The notes below the pieces were generated by a model that had not been told where the DNA came from, searched no databases, and saw nothing but the letters and a program-made list of their open reading frames with translations. DNA of 64,000 bases from NCBI GenBank assembly GCA_018673925.1, contig JABHBL010000022.1, positions 186,001 through 250,000 on the forward strand, given 5' to 3'. The position numbers and the translations under genes were made by a program. Origin of the DNA: Fidelibacterota bacterium (lineage in GTDB: Bacteria; Fidelibacterota; UBA8477; JABMPR01). This document shows, piece after piece, positions 57,194 through 64,000 of the stretch; position 1 is the stretch's first letter, and every line of letters begins with the position of its first letter.

Positions 57194-58426
57194 CTATGCT
57201 CTGATCCATCTATATATTTCTGGCAAAGTAACGCGTTTTCCGTATAGTAATATGCCTGTCCTGAACACTTTCGCAGCCAGTCGAATACTCCCATAAACGC
57301 TGATTATCATCACGATAATTGTGGTTAGTATTTGAAAAATGGAGGTTTCCCCTACTGCAATCTTAATCATCATAAAGAAGGGTGTCACCAGGGGTATGTA
57401 GCTTAAAATATTTACCAGGTTGGAATTGGGGTTTTCGATAACCATGGTCCACAGAACCATGGGGATAATGGCTATAAATGTAATAATCTGAATGGCTTGT
57501 TGCGCTTCCTGTTCAGAATCAAACAGCGCACCCACACCAATATAGATACCAGCATACAATAGATATCCAAGAATGAAATAAGTGAAATATAGCAAGCCAA
57601 TTGCTGGAGTAATAATTGACAAATCATAGTAGCTACCAGCAAAGAAGGCACCTATGAGATATATGGCTGATTGTGTCAGTCCCAGAAGTCCCAGCCCCAA
57701 TATCTTGCCACCCATCAGCTCATTATAGCTAACTGTTGATAGTAGCACTTCAATGACTCTTGAAGATCTCTCTTCGAGGACAGCTCTTAACAGAAGTTGT
57801 CCGCCGGTGAATATTCCCAGAAAAAGCAGAAACATAAATATGAAGGGTGCGATGTAATCAGCTATTAGCTCTTCAGTCTCACGTTCCTCAGAAGAACCAA
57901 TGTCAAAATGAGCTACATTCACATCAAAGAAGATTTCACCGAGGACTTCTTCGGATAATTGTAGAGAATTTGCCTTCTGTTTTATGAGCAATTCTTTCAG
58001 CTCCGATTCGATGAGATCAGTGGAGCGAAATGTGGAACTAGATTGGGAGTAATTTCTCATCACTGGATTACTCATGAAATCATGTGGAATAACGAAGTAA
58101 CCATCCAGAGTCTTATCATTCACTAATTCATCGAATTGAGTTTGCAACGATTCAAAACTGCCGTTGGACACAGCTATATTGAAAGGTGGAACCTCCTTAT
58201 CAGCAAAGCGCTGATCTAGAACAAGGGATAGTTGTCCACCATAGAATCCAGTCTCATCAATCATACCAAAGTTTTTGGTTTCAATCCCCGCTCCTGAACC
58301 AGCCATGTATCCAGTTCCCAGGCTAATGCCAAGTATGAGAATGGGCATACCAAAGGTTCCAATGATGAACCATTTCGATCGAATTCTTCGACGATACTCA
58401 AACCATGCAATTTTCCAGGCATTCAT
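57194..58426 (-). CDS. ABC-2 transporter permease (NatB-like)
   Basis: A 410-residue permease. It has an N-terminal helix (WFIIGTFGMPILILGISLGTGY, about 19-40), a large extracytoplasmic loop (about 45-190) and five more helices from about residue 192. The motif LLRAVLEERSSRVIEVLLSTVSYNELMGGKILGLGLLGLTQ (about 208-247) is typical of NatB/YhaP-type ABC-2 exporters. It overlaps its ATPase by ATGA. The substrate is unknown; NatAB exports sodium in Bacillus. Confidence 0.9.
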   Translation of the reverse strand: MNAWKIAWFEYRRRIRSKWFIIGTFGMPILILGISLGTGYMAGSGAGIETKNFGMIDETGFYGGQLSLVLDQRFADKEVPPFNIAVSNGSFESLQTQFDELVNDKTLDGYFVIPHDFMSNPVMRNYSQSSSTFRSTDLIESELKELLIKQKANSLQLSEEVLGEIFFDVNVAHFDIGSSEERETEELIADYIAPFIFMFLLFLGIFTGGQLLLRAVLEERSSRVIEVLLSTVSYNELMGGKILGLGLLGLTQSAIYLIGAFFAGSYYDLSIITPAIGLLYFTYFILGYLLYAGIYIGVGALFDSEQEAQQAIQIITFIAIIPMVLWTMVIENPNSNLVNILSYIPLVTPFFMMIKIAVGETSIFQILTTIIVMIISVYGSIRLAAKVFRTGILLYGKRVTLPEIYRWIRA

Positions 58427-59307
58427 GATTGGGATCCCTGTACCAGATGGATAAATATTTCTTCCAGACCGGGCTCAGCAACTTTTACAGATTTCAAATC
58501 CATTGATTTATTCAGGGTAGCAATGATATCCTGTTTGGACTGACCATCAATTTCAATAAAGACAGAGCCGTTGGTCCGATCTGAATTAAATGCTGAGAAG
58601 CACTCGTGGGACAGATCGTTCTCGTTTACTGGTGTCACCTGAAGACGTTGCACACCTTCAGATTGCATGATGGTCTTCAATTTTCCAGCGGTAACAAGTT
58701 GACCTTGATTTATTAAGGCTACATCATCACACAGCTTTTCTACCTGATCCATCTGGTGAGAACTAAAAATGATGGTTTTTCCTGCTTGCTTCATTTCCTC
58801 GAGAATCTCTTTTAAAAGCAATTGGTTTACAGGATCTAATCCTGAGAATGGTTCATCAAGCACGATGTACTGAGGGTCATGCAGGATGGTATTAATAAAT
58901 TGGAGTTTTTGCTGATTGCCTTTGGAGAGTTCACTGACTTTTGATTGGAGTCGGCTTCCCAGATCAAAACGCTGGAGATAAGCCTTTATTTTCTCATTGG
59001 GATGTGGAACGCTTCTGAGGTGAGCAAAGTACTGCAGGGTCTCAAAAACGGAAATCTTCTGATACAAACCCCGTTCTTCAGGAAGATAGCCTACCTGATT
59101 TGATGGAGGCCTTTGATCTTTCCCCTCAAATAGAATGTTGCCCTCATCGGGTATTATAATATTCATGAGCATGCGAATGGCGGTGGTCTTGCCTGCCCCA
59201 TTGGGCCCAAGAAATCCATAAATTCGGCCCGGCTGGATGGTCATATCTAGCTGAGCAACTGCTTTGATGGAATCGTATGATTTCGAGATTCCCTTAATTT
59301 CGATCAT
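58423..59307 (-). CDS. ABC transporter ATP-binding protein (NatA-like)
   Basis: A 294-residue ATPase. Walker [15 protein letters not shown] (about 34-47), Q-loop VGYLPEERGLYQKISVFETL, signature ELSKGNQQK, Walker B YIVLDEPFSGLDP and switch SSHQM are intact. The C-terminal DUF4162-like domain is at about 210-294. Together with the downstream permease it forms a two-gene exporter. It follows tyrS by about 40 bases. Confidence 0.92.
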   Translation of the reverse strand: MIEIKGISKSYDSIKAVAQLDMTIQPGRIYGFLGPNGAGKTTAIRMLMNIIIPDEGNILFEGKDQRPPSNQVGYLPEERGLYQKISVFETLQYFAHLRSVPHPNEKIKAYLQRFDLGSRLQSKVSELSKGNQQKLQFINTILHDPQYIVLDEPFSGLDPVNQLLLKEILEEMKQAGKTIIFSSHQMDQVEKLCDDVALINQGQLVTAGKLKTIMQSEGVQRLQVTPVNENDLSHECFSAFNSDRTNGSVFIEIDGQSKQDIIATLNKSMDLKSVKVAEPGLEEIFIHLVQGSQS

Positions 59308-59348
59308 AAAATTACTTTCGTGCCTTGTGGGAGACTGAGCAAGAGGTT

Positions 59349-60560
59349 TTAGTTATGGATGATCCGAATAAATTTGCGCTTGCCAGCTTTTACTACAAAG
59401 CTACCGCTGGTATTAAAGGGTAAAAACTCATTCTGGACTTTCTCTCCATCAACACTCACAGCATTCTGTTTGATAAGCCGGCGGATTTCCCCTTTACTGG
59501 CAAACATTCCACTTTTATCCAGCAGAGATAACAGGGTTTCATCATCTGACTCTACAATGAGTTCAGGCATTTCATCGGGAATATCCTTTTTGATAAACAG
59601 GTTATCAAATGCTTCCTGTGCTGTGCTGGCAGCGTCAGCATCATAATATACTTTTACCAATTCACGACCAAGCTGACGCTTAAAGTCTCGAGGATTTTCC
59701 CCTGATTTCATTTTGCCATCGATTTGCTTGACCTCATCCATGGGAAGATTTGTTGTGAGTGTGAGGTATTTAATGATCATTTCATCTGGGATGGATAAGA
59801 CTTTTCCAAACATTTCTGCAGGTGAATCTGATAACCCGATATAATTATCATAGCTCTTAGACATTTTCTCCACACCATCTGTACCTTCCAGAAGGGGCAG
59901 GGTCATGATGACCTGTTGAGCCTGATTGGATTTTTTCTGCAATTCACGACCCATAAGAAGATTGAATAATTGATCTGTTCCACCCAGCTCTACATCAGCA
60001 TGTAAATGGACAGAGTCCTGAGCCTGGGCCAGTGGGTAAAGGAATTCGTGGACAGAAATGGGTGTACCACCCTTATATCTTTGAGAAAAGTCATCGCGCT
60101 CAAGCATTTGTGCCACAGTAACCTGAGCTGCTAGCTTAATAACTTCAGAAAAATTCATGGTATTCAACCATTCCGAATTGTGCACCACATCTAGCCTGTC
60201 TGTGTTGAGAATAATGGAGGCTTGTTCCAGGTATGACTTCCCATAATCACGAGCTTCTTCAAGGGTTATGCTGGGTCTGGTCTTGTTTCTACCTGTAGGA
60301 TCACCAATGGAGGCTGTGAAGTCACCGATGATAAGGATAGCCTGATGTCCAAGGTCCTGGAACTGTCGCAACTTCCTAAGGACAACAGCATGACCGATAT
60401 GTAAGTCAGGTCGGCTTGGATCAGCACCAAGTTTGATTTTTAGCGGTTTGCCTGACGCTATAGATTTTTCGAGTTTCTGTTCAAGTCCTTCAGGTGAGAC
60501 AAAGTCTTCAACACCTCTGGAGAGTATATCTAACTGTTCTTTAACTGGTGGAAATTTCAA
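59349..60560 (-). CDS. tyrS: tyrosyl-tRNA synthetase
   Basis: A 403-residue class I synthetase. The catalytic core has the HIGH motif as LHIGHAVVL (about 53-61) and KMSKS in GVEKMSKSYDNYIG, with the tyrosine site around GGTDQLFNLLMGREL. A C-terminal S4 RNA-binding domain (ASKGEIRRLIKQNAVSVDGEKV) follows. Start is TTG with GGAG about 7 bases upstream. It belongs to the TyrZ-like branch by its GDFTASIGDPTGRNKTRP segment. It is 18 bases after smpB. Confidence 0.96.
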   Translation of the reverse strand: MKFPPVKEQLDILSRGVEDFVSPEGLEQKLEKSIASGKPLKIKLGADPSRPDLHIGHAVVLRKLRQFQDLGHQAILIIGDFTASIGDPTGRNKTRPSITLEEARDYGKSYLEQASIILNTDRLDVVHNSEWLNTMNFSEVIKLAAQVTVAQMLERDDFSQRYKGGTPISVHEFLYPLAQAQDSVHLHADVELGGTDQLFNLLMGRELQKKSNQAQQVIMTLPLLEGTDGVEKMSKSYDNYIGLSDSPAEMFGKVLSIPDEMIIKYLTLTTNLPMDEVKQIDGKMKSGENPRDFKRQLGRELVKVYYDADAASTAQEAFDNLFIKKDIPDEMPELIVESDDETLLSLLDKSGMFASKGEIRRLIKQNAVSVDGEKVQNEFLPFNTSGSFVVKAGKRKFIRIIHN

Positions 60561-60578
60561 TTGCTTTCTCCGGTATTC

Positions 60579-61046
60579 TTAATGACTGAGTTTTCTGGCT
60601 CTTTCCATTTCTCGATCGGCATCACGTTTGAGGGAGGTCTGCCTCTTATCGCGAATATTCTTACCTTTGGCCAGGCCCAATTCAACTTTCAATTTTCCTG
60701 CCTTAAAATAGAGTGACAGCGGCAGTAATGTATATCCCTTAGCTTCGATCTCATGACTCAATTTTCTAATTTCTTTTTTATGAAGTAAGAGGAGTCTGGG
60801 TCGTGTGGGATCATGCTGATCGTAATCATTGGCAGTCTCCCAGGGTGAAATGTGCAAATTTAATAGGTAGATGCTTCCATTGCGTGGTCTTGCATAGGAA
60901 TCACCCATGTTCAGTTTGCCAGTTCTAATTGATTTTACTTCGGTTCCCTGAAGGGAGATTCCAGCTTCAAATTTTTCCACTATCTCGTATTCGTGGTAGG
61001 CGCGCTTATTGCGCATGACCAGCTTGATGTGTTTATCATCGTTCAT
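60579..61046 (-). CDS. smpB: SsrA-binding protein SmpB
   Basis: A 155-residue protein of typical length. It binds tmRNA and delivers it to stalled ribosomes. Landmarks: KRAYHEYEIVEKFEAGISLQGTEVKSIR (13-40), NMGDSYARPRNGSIYLLNLHISPWE, HDPTRPRLLLLHKKEI, LGLAKGKNIRDKRQTSLKRDADREMERA. The tmRNA gene itself was not seen in this window. It is first in the smpB-tyrS-ABC exporter run and diverges from merR across about 280 bases; a TATAAT -10 with a weak -35 lies on the minus strand at 61091-61096. Confidence 0.97.
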   Translation of the reverse strand: MNDDKHIKLVMRNKRAYHEYEIVEKFEAGISLQGTEVKSIRTGKLNMGDSYARPRNGSIYLLNLHISPWETANDYDQHDPTRPRLLLLHKKEIRKLSHEIEAKGYTLLPLSLYFKAGKLKVELGLAKGKNIRDKRQTSLKRDADREMERARKLSH

Positions 61047-61245
61047 GCGGAAAATTTATTCCTACCGTACCTGATAACAACCCTGCTTTTATTATAGTTG
61101 TTCTTAAAGGAGAACTTTAATTAGAATAATTACACAAGATTCAGCACGATTTCATGCAAATATAGCGAGCTATGGGCTCGATAACTTCAATTCGTGGTGT
61201 TTTCAAGCGTCGATAAAAAAAGCTGTTCAGGGCACTATTAAAGCC

Positions 61246-61274
61246 TTGATGATCGAGTAATAAGGGATTATAAT
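61246..61274 (+). promoter_or_regulatory. sigma70-type promoter of merR-family gene
   Basis: TTGATG (61246-61251) and TATAAT (61269-61274) are separated by exactly 17 bases. Transcription would begin near 61281, giving a leader of about 45 bases before the ATG at 61327. Confidence 0.65.
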
Positions 61275-61326
61275 TAAAGTAATGGTTCAAGTGTTTAACA
61301 TAGATTTATGATAGAGTGAGTGGATT

Positions 61327-61776
61327 ATGCCAAGGGAAGCCATCAAAAAACTATACTATTCAATCGGTGAAGTCAGTGAAGCCACCGACTTAAAGCAATA
61401 CGTTCTACGCTATTGGGAGTCGGAATTTCCACAGCTATCTCCTGCTAAAAACCGTGCTGGCAACCGTACCTATCGCGAAAAAGATATTGAGCTGGTAAAT
61501 TTTATCAAAACGCTCCTTTATGAAAAGAAATATACAATTGAGGGGGCACGTCAGAAGTTAAAGGAGCTCCAGGACAACGGTCAGCCCCTAAATGTACTCA
61601 GCCTTGAAGAGCCAGTTGCAGCCACTCCTGCCCCACCTGCCAAGCCCATGGAACAACCTGGCACATCAAAACCTGTGTCTTCTCCGCAGGGAGATATGAC
61701 TCCAGAGAGCTATAAGAAATTCCTCACAAATCTTCGTACCGAGCTAAAACAACTTATCGAGTTAATTGATTCATAA
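61327..61776 (+). CDS. MerR family transcriptional regulator
   Basis: A 149-residue regulator. The N-terminal winged-helix of the MerR family is at about 11-80: YYSIGEVSEATDLKQYVLRYWESEFPQLSPAKNRAGNRTYREKDIELVNFIKTLLYEKKYTIEGARQKL is its extent, with the recognition helix in QYVLRYWESEF. A proline-rich linker (about 100-128, ATPAPPAKPMEQPG) and a short C-terminal helix (LTNLRTELKQLIELIDS) follow. It has no metal-binding cysteines, so it does not sense metals by the MerR mechanism. It belongs to the HTH_MerR-like group common in FCB bacteria; targets are unknown. Confidence 0.9.
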   Translation: MPREAIKKLYYSIGEVSEATDLKQYVLRYWESEFPQLSPAKNRAGNRTYREKDIELVNFIKTLLYEKKYTIEGARQKLKELQDNGQPLNVLSLEEPVAATPAPPAKPMEQPGTSKPVSSPQGDMTPESYKKFLTNLRTELKQLIELIDS

Positions 61777-61883
61777 ACTTGTTTTCAGCGTTTAAAGCTC
61801 CTTGATTCGGAGTGTTTCATTTCTTTAATTAGGCCGCTTCATAAATAGGTCATTTCTGAAACTTATTTTGGAGTTAATGATCC

Positions 61884-61958
61884 CGGAACGTGGCGCAGCC
61901 CGGTTAGCGCGCTTGACTGGGGGTCAAGAGGTCGGGAGTTCAAATCTCCCCGTTCCGA
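61884..61958 (+). tRNA. tRNA-Pro(GGG)
   Basis: Acceptor CGGAACG/CGTTCCG, D arm with AGCCCGGTTAGCGC, anticodon stem CTTGA/TCAAG with loop CTGGGGG (anticodon GGG, reading CCC), T arm GGGAG-TTCAAAT-CTCCC. The discriminator is A. CCA is not fully encoded. The 3' end (61930-61960) is duplicated in an interrupted form at 61998-62091. Confidence 0.96.
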
Positions 61959-61961
61959 CAG

Positions 61962-61992
61962 AAAAAAGGTTACCGTTTAGGTGACCTTTTTT
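61962..61992 (+). terminator. intrinsic terminator of tRNA-Pro
   Basis: AAAAAAGGTTACC and GGTGACCTTTTTT pair (one T-G wobble) around GTTTA, with further T residues after. It follows the tRNA by 3 bases. Confidence 0.9.
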
Positions 61993-61997
61993 TTATT

Positions 61998-62091
61998 GGT
62001 CGGGAGTTCAGCCGGAGAGCTTGTAGTGCAAGCTCGGAGACCAGAGAGGACAGCGTTAGCTGGACGAAAATGAAATCTCCCCGTTCCGACA
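61998..62091 (+). pseudogene. interrupted copy of tRNA-Pro 3' end with 63-base insert
   Basis: The first 13 bases (GGTCGGGAGTTCA, 61998-62010) are identical to tRNA-Pro 61930-61942. The last 18 (AATCTCCCCGTTCCGACA, 62074-62091) are identical to tRNA-Pro 61943-61960. Between them, exactly inside the T loop, lies a 63-base insert (62011-62073). The insert is structured: GAGCTTG-TAGTG-CAAGCTC (62017-62035), CAGC-GTTA-GCTG (62051-62062), and TGGTC (61997-62001) pairs with GACCA (62039-62043). No acceptor 5' half, D arm or anticodon arm is present, so it cannot be a tRNA. The copy is followed by its own terminator, as the true tRNA is. Confidence 0.9.
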
Positions 62092-62094
62092 CCC

Positions 62095-62125
62095 TAAACC
62101 CTGCCTATTTGGTGGGGTTTTTTGA
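62095..62125 (+). terminator. intrinsic terminator after the tRNA-Pro tail copy
   Basis: AAACCC-TGCC-TATTT-GGTG-GGGTTTTTT forms a stem of about 10 pairs with a T6 tail. It lies 3 bases beyond the tail copy, echoing the spacing of the true tRNA-Pro terminator. Confidence 0.85.
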
Positions 62126-62205
62126 TTAACCACAGAGGTCGTAGATTATCCTAAATCCTTTGTTAGCTTTGTGATCCCTTTCAGAGACTCTGATTGAATT
62201 CCTTG

Positions 62206-62682
62206 CTACATGTCTCGTAAAGGAAGTGTGAAGTAGTGTCTAATTGAAGGAAGAAATCCTATTCCTAGAATCACCATTGCCCAGATCAGATAAAACACGT
62301 GCAAAAATCCAAGCGGTACCCATTGAATCTGAACAATGATCCACACCATCAAGATGACCCCTGCAGCCAGAGACGCGGTCCAGGACCAGTGAAATGATCG
62401 AAAAGGGTTGATCCTGTGAGGCAAGCTCCATGCAGGTTGCCTCCAAATCGAAAACGCCACAACCAAGGGATACACACCAATAAACACGAAAAGCAAAATA
62501 CCTGGGAACAGAAAGTCTGTAAAAGGTGCTTCAGCAAGCAGGTTCAGTGGCAATTGAATTAGATGACCATCTGGTGCCACAATTAATGCTATGGCAGATA
62601 CGGTGGCTCCTACGCCCAGGAGGAAATGCAGGATAACAAGTGTGGTAACTGCTTTAGGGTGATTATCCATAACTGGTCTCAT
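62206..62682 (-). CDS. small integral membrane protein, unknown
   Basis: A 158-residue protein with four predicted helices: TTLVILHFLLGVGATVSAIALIV (about 13-35), FPGILLFVFIGVYPLVVAFSIW, SWTASLAAGVILMVWIIVQI and FYLIWAMVILGIGFLP. It has no recognisable motif beyond hydrophobicity and several Trp residues. AAGGA lies 10 bases before the ATG, supporting this start over a second ATG four codons later. It stands between the tRNA-Pro tail copy and the VCBS-repeat gene. Confidence 0.65.
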   Translation of the reverse strand: MRPVMDNHPKAVTTLVILHFLLGVGATVSAIALIVAPDGHLIQLPLNLLAEAPFTDFLFPGILLFVFIGVYPLVVAFSIWRQPAWSLPHRINPFRSFHWSWTASLAAGVILMVWIIVQIQWVPLGFLHVFYLIWAMVILGIGFLPSIRHYFTLPLRDM

Positions 62683-62776
62683 GATTTTTTGATCCTTTTC
62701 AATAGGTACTGATTAGGGCGTTGCTTGGTCTTTGCTAGATATCATTTGAAGCATCTATAATAGAAAGAAAGACCAC

Positions 62777-64000
62777 TTATTTATTTACAACCATTTTCTT
62801 GGTAGCTATATAGTCACCCATCTGGATTTGATATAAATATACTCCTGAGTTTAAGTAACTATTAAAAAGCTGGACACTGTACTGCCCTGGTAGTAATTCA
62901 GTATCCACAGGTTTTGAGATAGATCTGCCGAGGATATCAAATATCTCTAAAATCACATGACCTGTTTCCTTTACATCAAACCTGATAGATGTGGATGGAT
63001 TAAACGGGTTAGGGTAGTTTTGCTCAAGACGACTGTCATTTGGTGTATTGATCGAATTTGTTACGCCAGTGACAGTCAGGTTTTCATACCAGGCAATTCT
63101 ATCACTACCCTTTGATGCGGATAGAATATCCATATCACCATCGCCGTCAATATCGCGGGCGTGTATAGAAGAAGCTCCATTACTATCATATGTTAGAACG
63201 TGCGTTAAAAATTCCCCCTGACCATCATTTTCATACCAGGCAATTTTACTATCTACTGAAGAGGCTGACAAAACATCCATGTCACCATCATTGTCCATGT
63301 CAGCTGCAAAAACTGATGATGCGCCATTTGCAACTGAACTAATAACGTGCGTGGAAAACTCTGTCATACCATCATTCTCGTACCACCTAATTTCGTCGTC
63401 ATGCATGGATGCTGAGAGAACATCCATGTCACCATCTCCATCAACATCGCAGGCGTGTACTGAAGAAGCCCCGATTGCATCAGAGCTAATGATGTGCATG
63501 GGAAACTGAAAGCCACCCACGTTTTCATACCAGGCAATTTTGCTGTCATAGATTGACGAAGACAAAATATCAACGTCTCCATCTCCATCAACGTCAGCGG
63601 CATATACGGATGAAGCTCTATCTGCAGCAGCAGTTACTATCCTACTGAGAAATGAGGCTTCACCAGTATTCTCATGCCATTGTATTTTGTTATCATAAGT
63701 GGAGGCTGAGAGAATATCTATATTACCATCATCATCAATATCGCTAGCATATACCGAGCTAGCTCCATTTGCATAAGTTGATATGATATGTGAGCTGAAA
63801 CCTTCGGTTCCATCATTCTCGTGCCATGCAATTATATCGTCATCAAATGAGGCCGACAACACATCTAAATCACCATCATTGTCAACATCGGTTGCATAAA
63901 CAGATGAGGCACCATCTACTTCAGCTGTGATGACATGAGTATTAAAATTTTCGTCACCATTATTCTCATACCAGGCGATGGTATTGTCATTCATAGAAGC
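62777..64000 (-). CDS. VCBS/FG-GAP repeat secreted protein with type IX-like sorting tail (5' truncated)
   Basis: The gene runs off the right edge, so its start and signal peptide are missing; about 407 C-terminal residues are visible. Six near-identical units of about 54 residues (WYENDG...F-THVI-----GASSVYA-D-D-DGDMD-LSAS) each contain a DxDxDGDxD calcium-type motif, as in VCBS/FG-GAP beta-propeller blades. The last about 80 residues are a sorting domain: LEQNYPNPFNPSTSIRF, EIFDILGRSI and SGVYLYQIQ---ATKKMVV. This tail marks proteins exported across the outer membrane by type IX secretion and attached to the surface. No substrate or role can be assigned. Confidence 0.9.
   Translation of the reverse strand, partial: ASMNDNTIAWYENNGDENFNTHVITAEVDGASSVYATDVDNDGDLDVLSASFDDDIIAWHENDGTEGFSSHIISTYANGASSVYASDIDDDGNIDILSASTYDNKIQWHENTGEASFLSRIVTAAADRASSVYAADVDGDGDVDILSSSIYDSKIAWYENVGGFQFPMHIISSDAIGASSVHACDVDGDGDMDVLSASMHDDEIRWYENDGMTEFSTHVISSVANGASSVFAADMDNDGDMDVLSASSVDSKIAWYENDGQGEFLTHVLTYDSNGASSIHARDIDGDGDMDILSASKGSDRIAWYENLTVTGVTNSINTPNDSRLEQNYPNPFNPSTSIRFDVKETGHVILEIFDILGRSISKPVDTELLPGQYSVQLFNSYLNSGVYLYQIQMGDYIATKKMVVNK

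Noticed and set aside
61884-62091. tRNA-Pro and its tail copy as att sites of an integrated element
   Set aside because: Only about 37 bases lie between the two copies and they contain just a terminator; no integrase is present. The insert within the T loop is not explained by site-specific integration.
62777-64000. CRISPR-like or simple tandem repeat
   Set aside because: The repetition reflects codon-level repeats of a VCBS/FG-GAP protein in one open frame, not spaced short direct repeats.

Overview
The window is about 64 kb of tightly packed bacterial chromosome with moderate-to-low GC. The best guess is the Fibrobacteres-Chlorobi-Bacteroidetes (FCB) superphylum, most likely Candidatus Marinimicrobia (SAR406) or a close relative. 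Three things point there: a C-terminal type IX-like sorting tail containing NYPNPFNPST, GldA/GldF/GldG-DUF4340 and DUF4837 genes that are characteristic of this group, and a TonB-dependent receptor under a TPP riboswitch. The cell is clearly diderm: TamA/TamB, LptE, BamA-like and TonB-receptor genes are all present. I see no phage, insertion sequence or CRISPR array. Nearly all genes are housekeeping or envelope genes in tightly overlapping operons (ATGA, GTGA, TAATG and TGATG junctions).

Layout. (1) 1-2221, minus: start of an AhpD-like gene running off the left edge, then a DUF3179 lipoprotein coupled to a predicted outer-membrane barrel. (2) 2436-6944, plus: parvulin, nucleoside kinase, thiamine pyrophosphokinase, SSS symporter and a YdfG-like SDR, followed by a separate lipoprotein gene (7096-8736) and a bidirectional terminator. 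(3) 8806-16533, minus: one long operon of TPR lipoprotein, MoxR, DUF58, a BatD/DUF4381-like protein, GldA, GldF, GldG and DUF4340. (4) 16659-22309: tamB then tamA. (5) dnaK with its own sigma70-type promoter. (6) 24617-31773, minus: uvrB, sigma54 activator, lptE, asnS, TIGR00725 protein, nadE. (7) 31885-33672, plus: SLC13/TrkA_C transporter. (8) 33748-44362 and up to about 47457, minus: large outer-membrane protein, mini-BamA, rnr, DUF4837, RfbD-like reductase, two glycosyltransferases (one fused to a degenerate phosphoglycosyltransferase domain), accA, thioesterase, VUT transporter, two tRNA-Ser genes. (9) 47575-61046, minus: CPBP protease, lepA, hybrid sensor kinase, WecB-like epimerase, TPP-riboswitch TonB receptor, trxA, a NatAB-like exporter, tyrS, smpB. 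(10) 61327 to the end: merR and tRNA-Pro (plus), an interrupted copy of the tRNA-Pro 3' end, a small membrane protein, and a truncated VCBS-repeat secreted protein (minus).

How the genes may work together. A thiamine salvage route can be proposed: the riboswitch-controlled receptor for outer-membrane uptake, possibly the SSS symporter for the inner membrane, and ThiN for conversion to TPP. Envelope biogenesis is the other theme: TamAB, LptE next to a sigma54 activator, a mini-BamA coupled to a roughly 1000-residue beta-rich partner, glycosyltransferases, and a MoxR/DUF58 plus Gld-type ABC operon. The least explained items are the interrupted tRNA-Pro tail copy at 61998-62125, the large-OMP/mini-BamA pair whose signal peptide lies upstream of any normal start codon, and the degenerate phosphoglycosyltransferase fusion.
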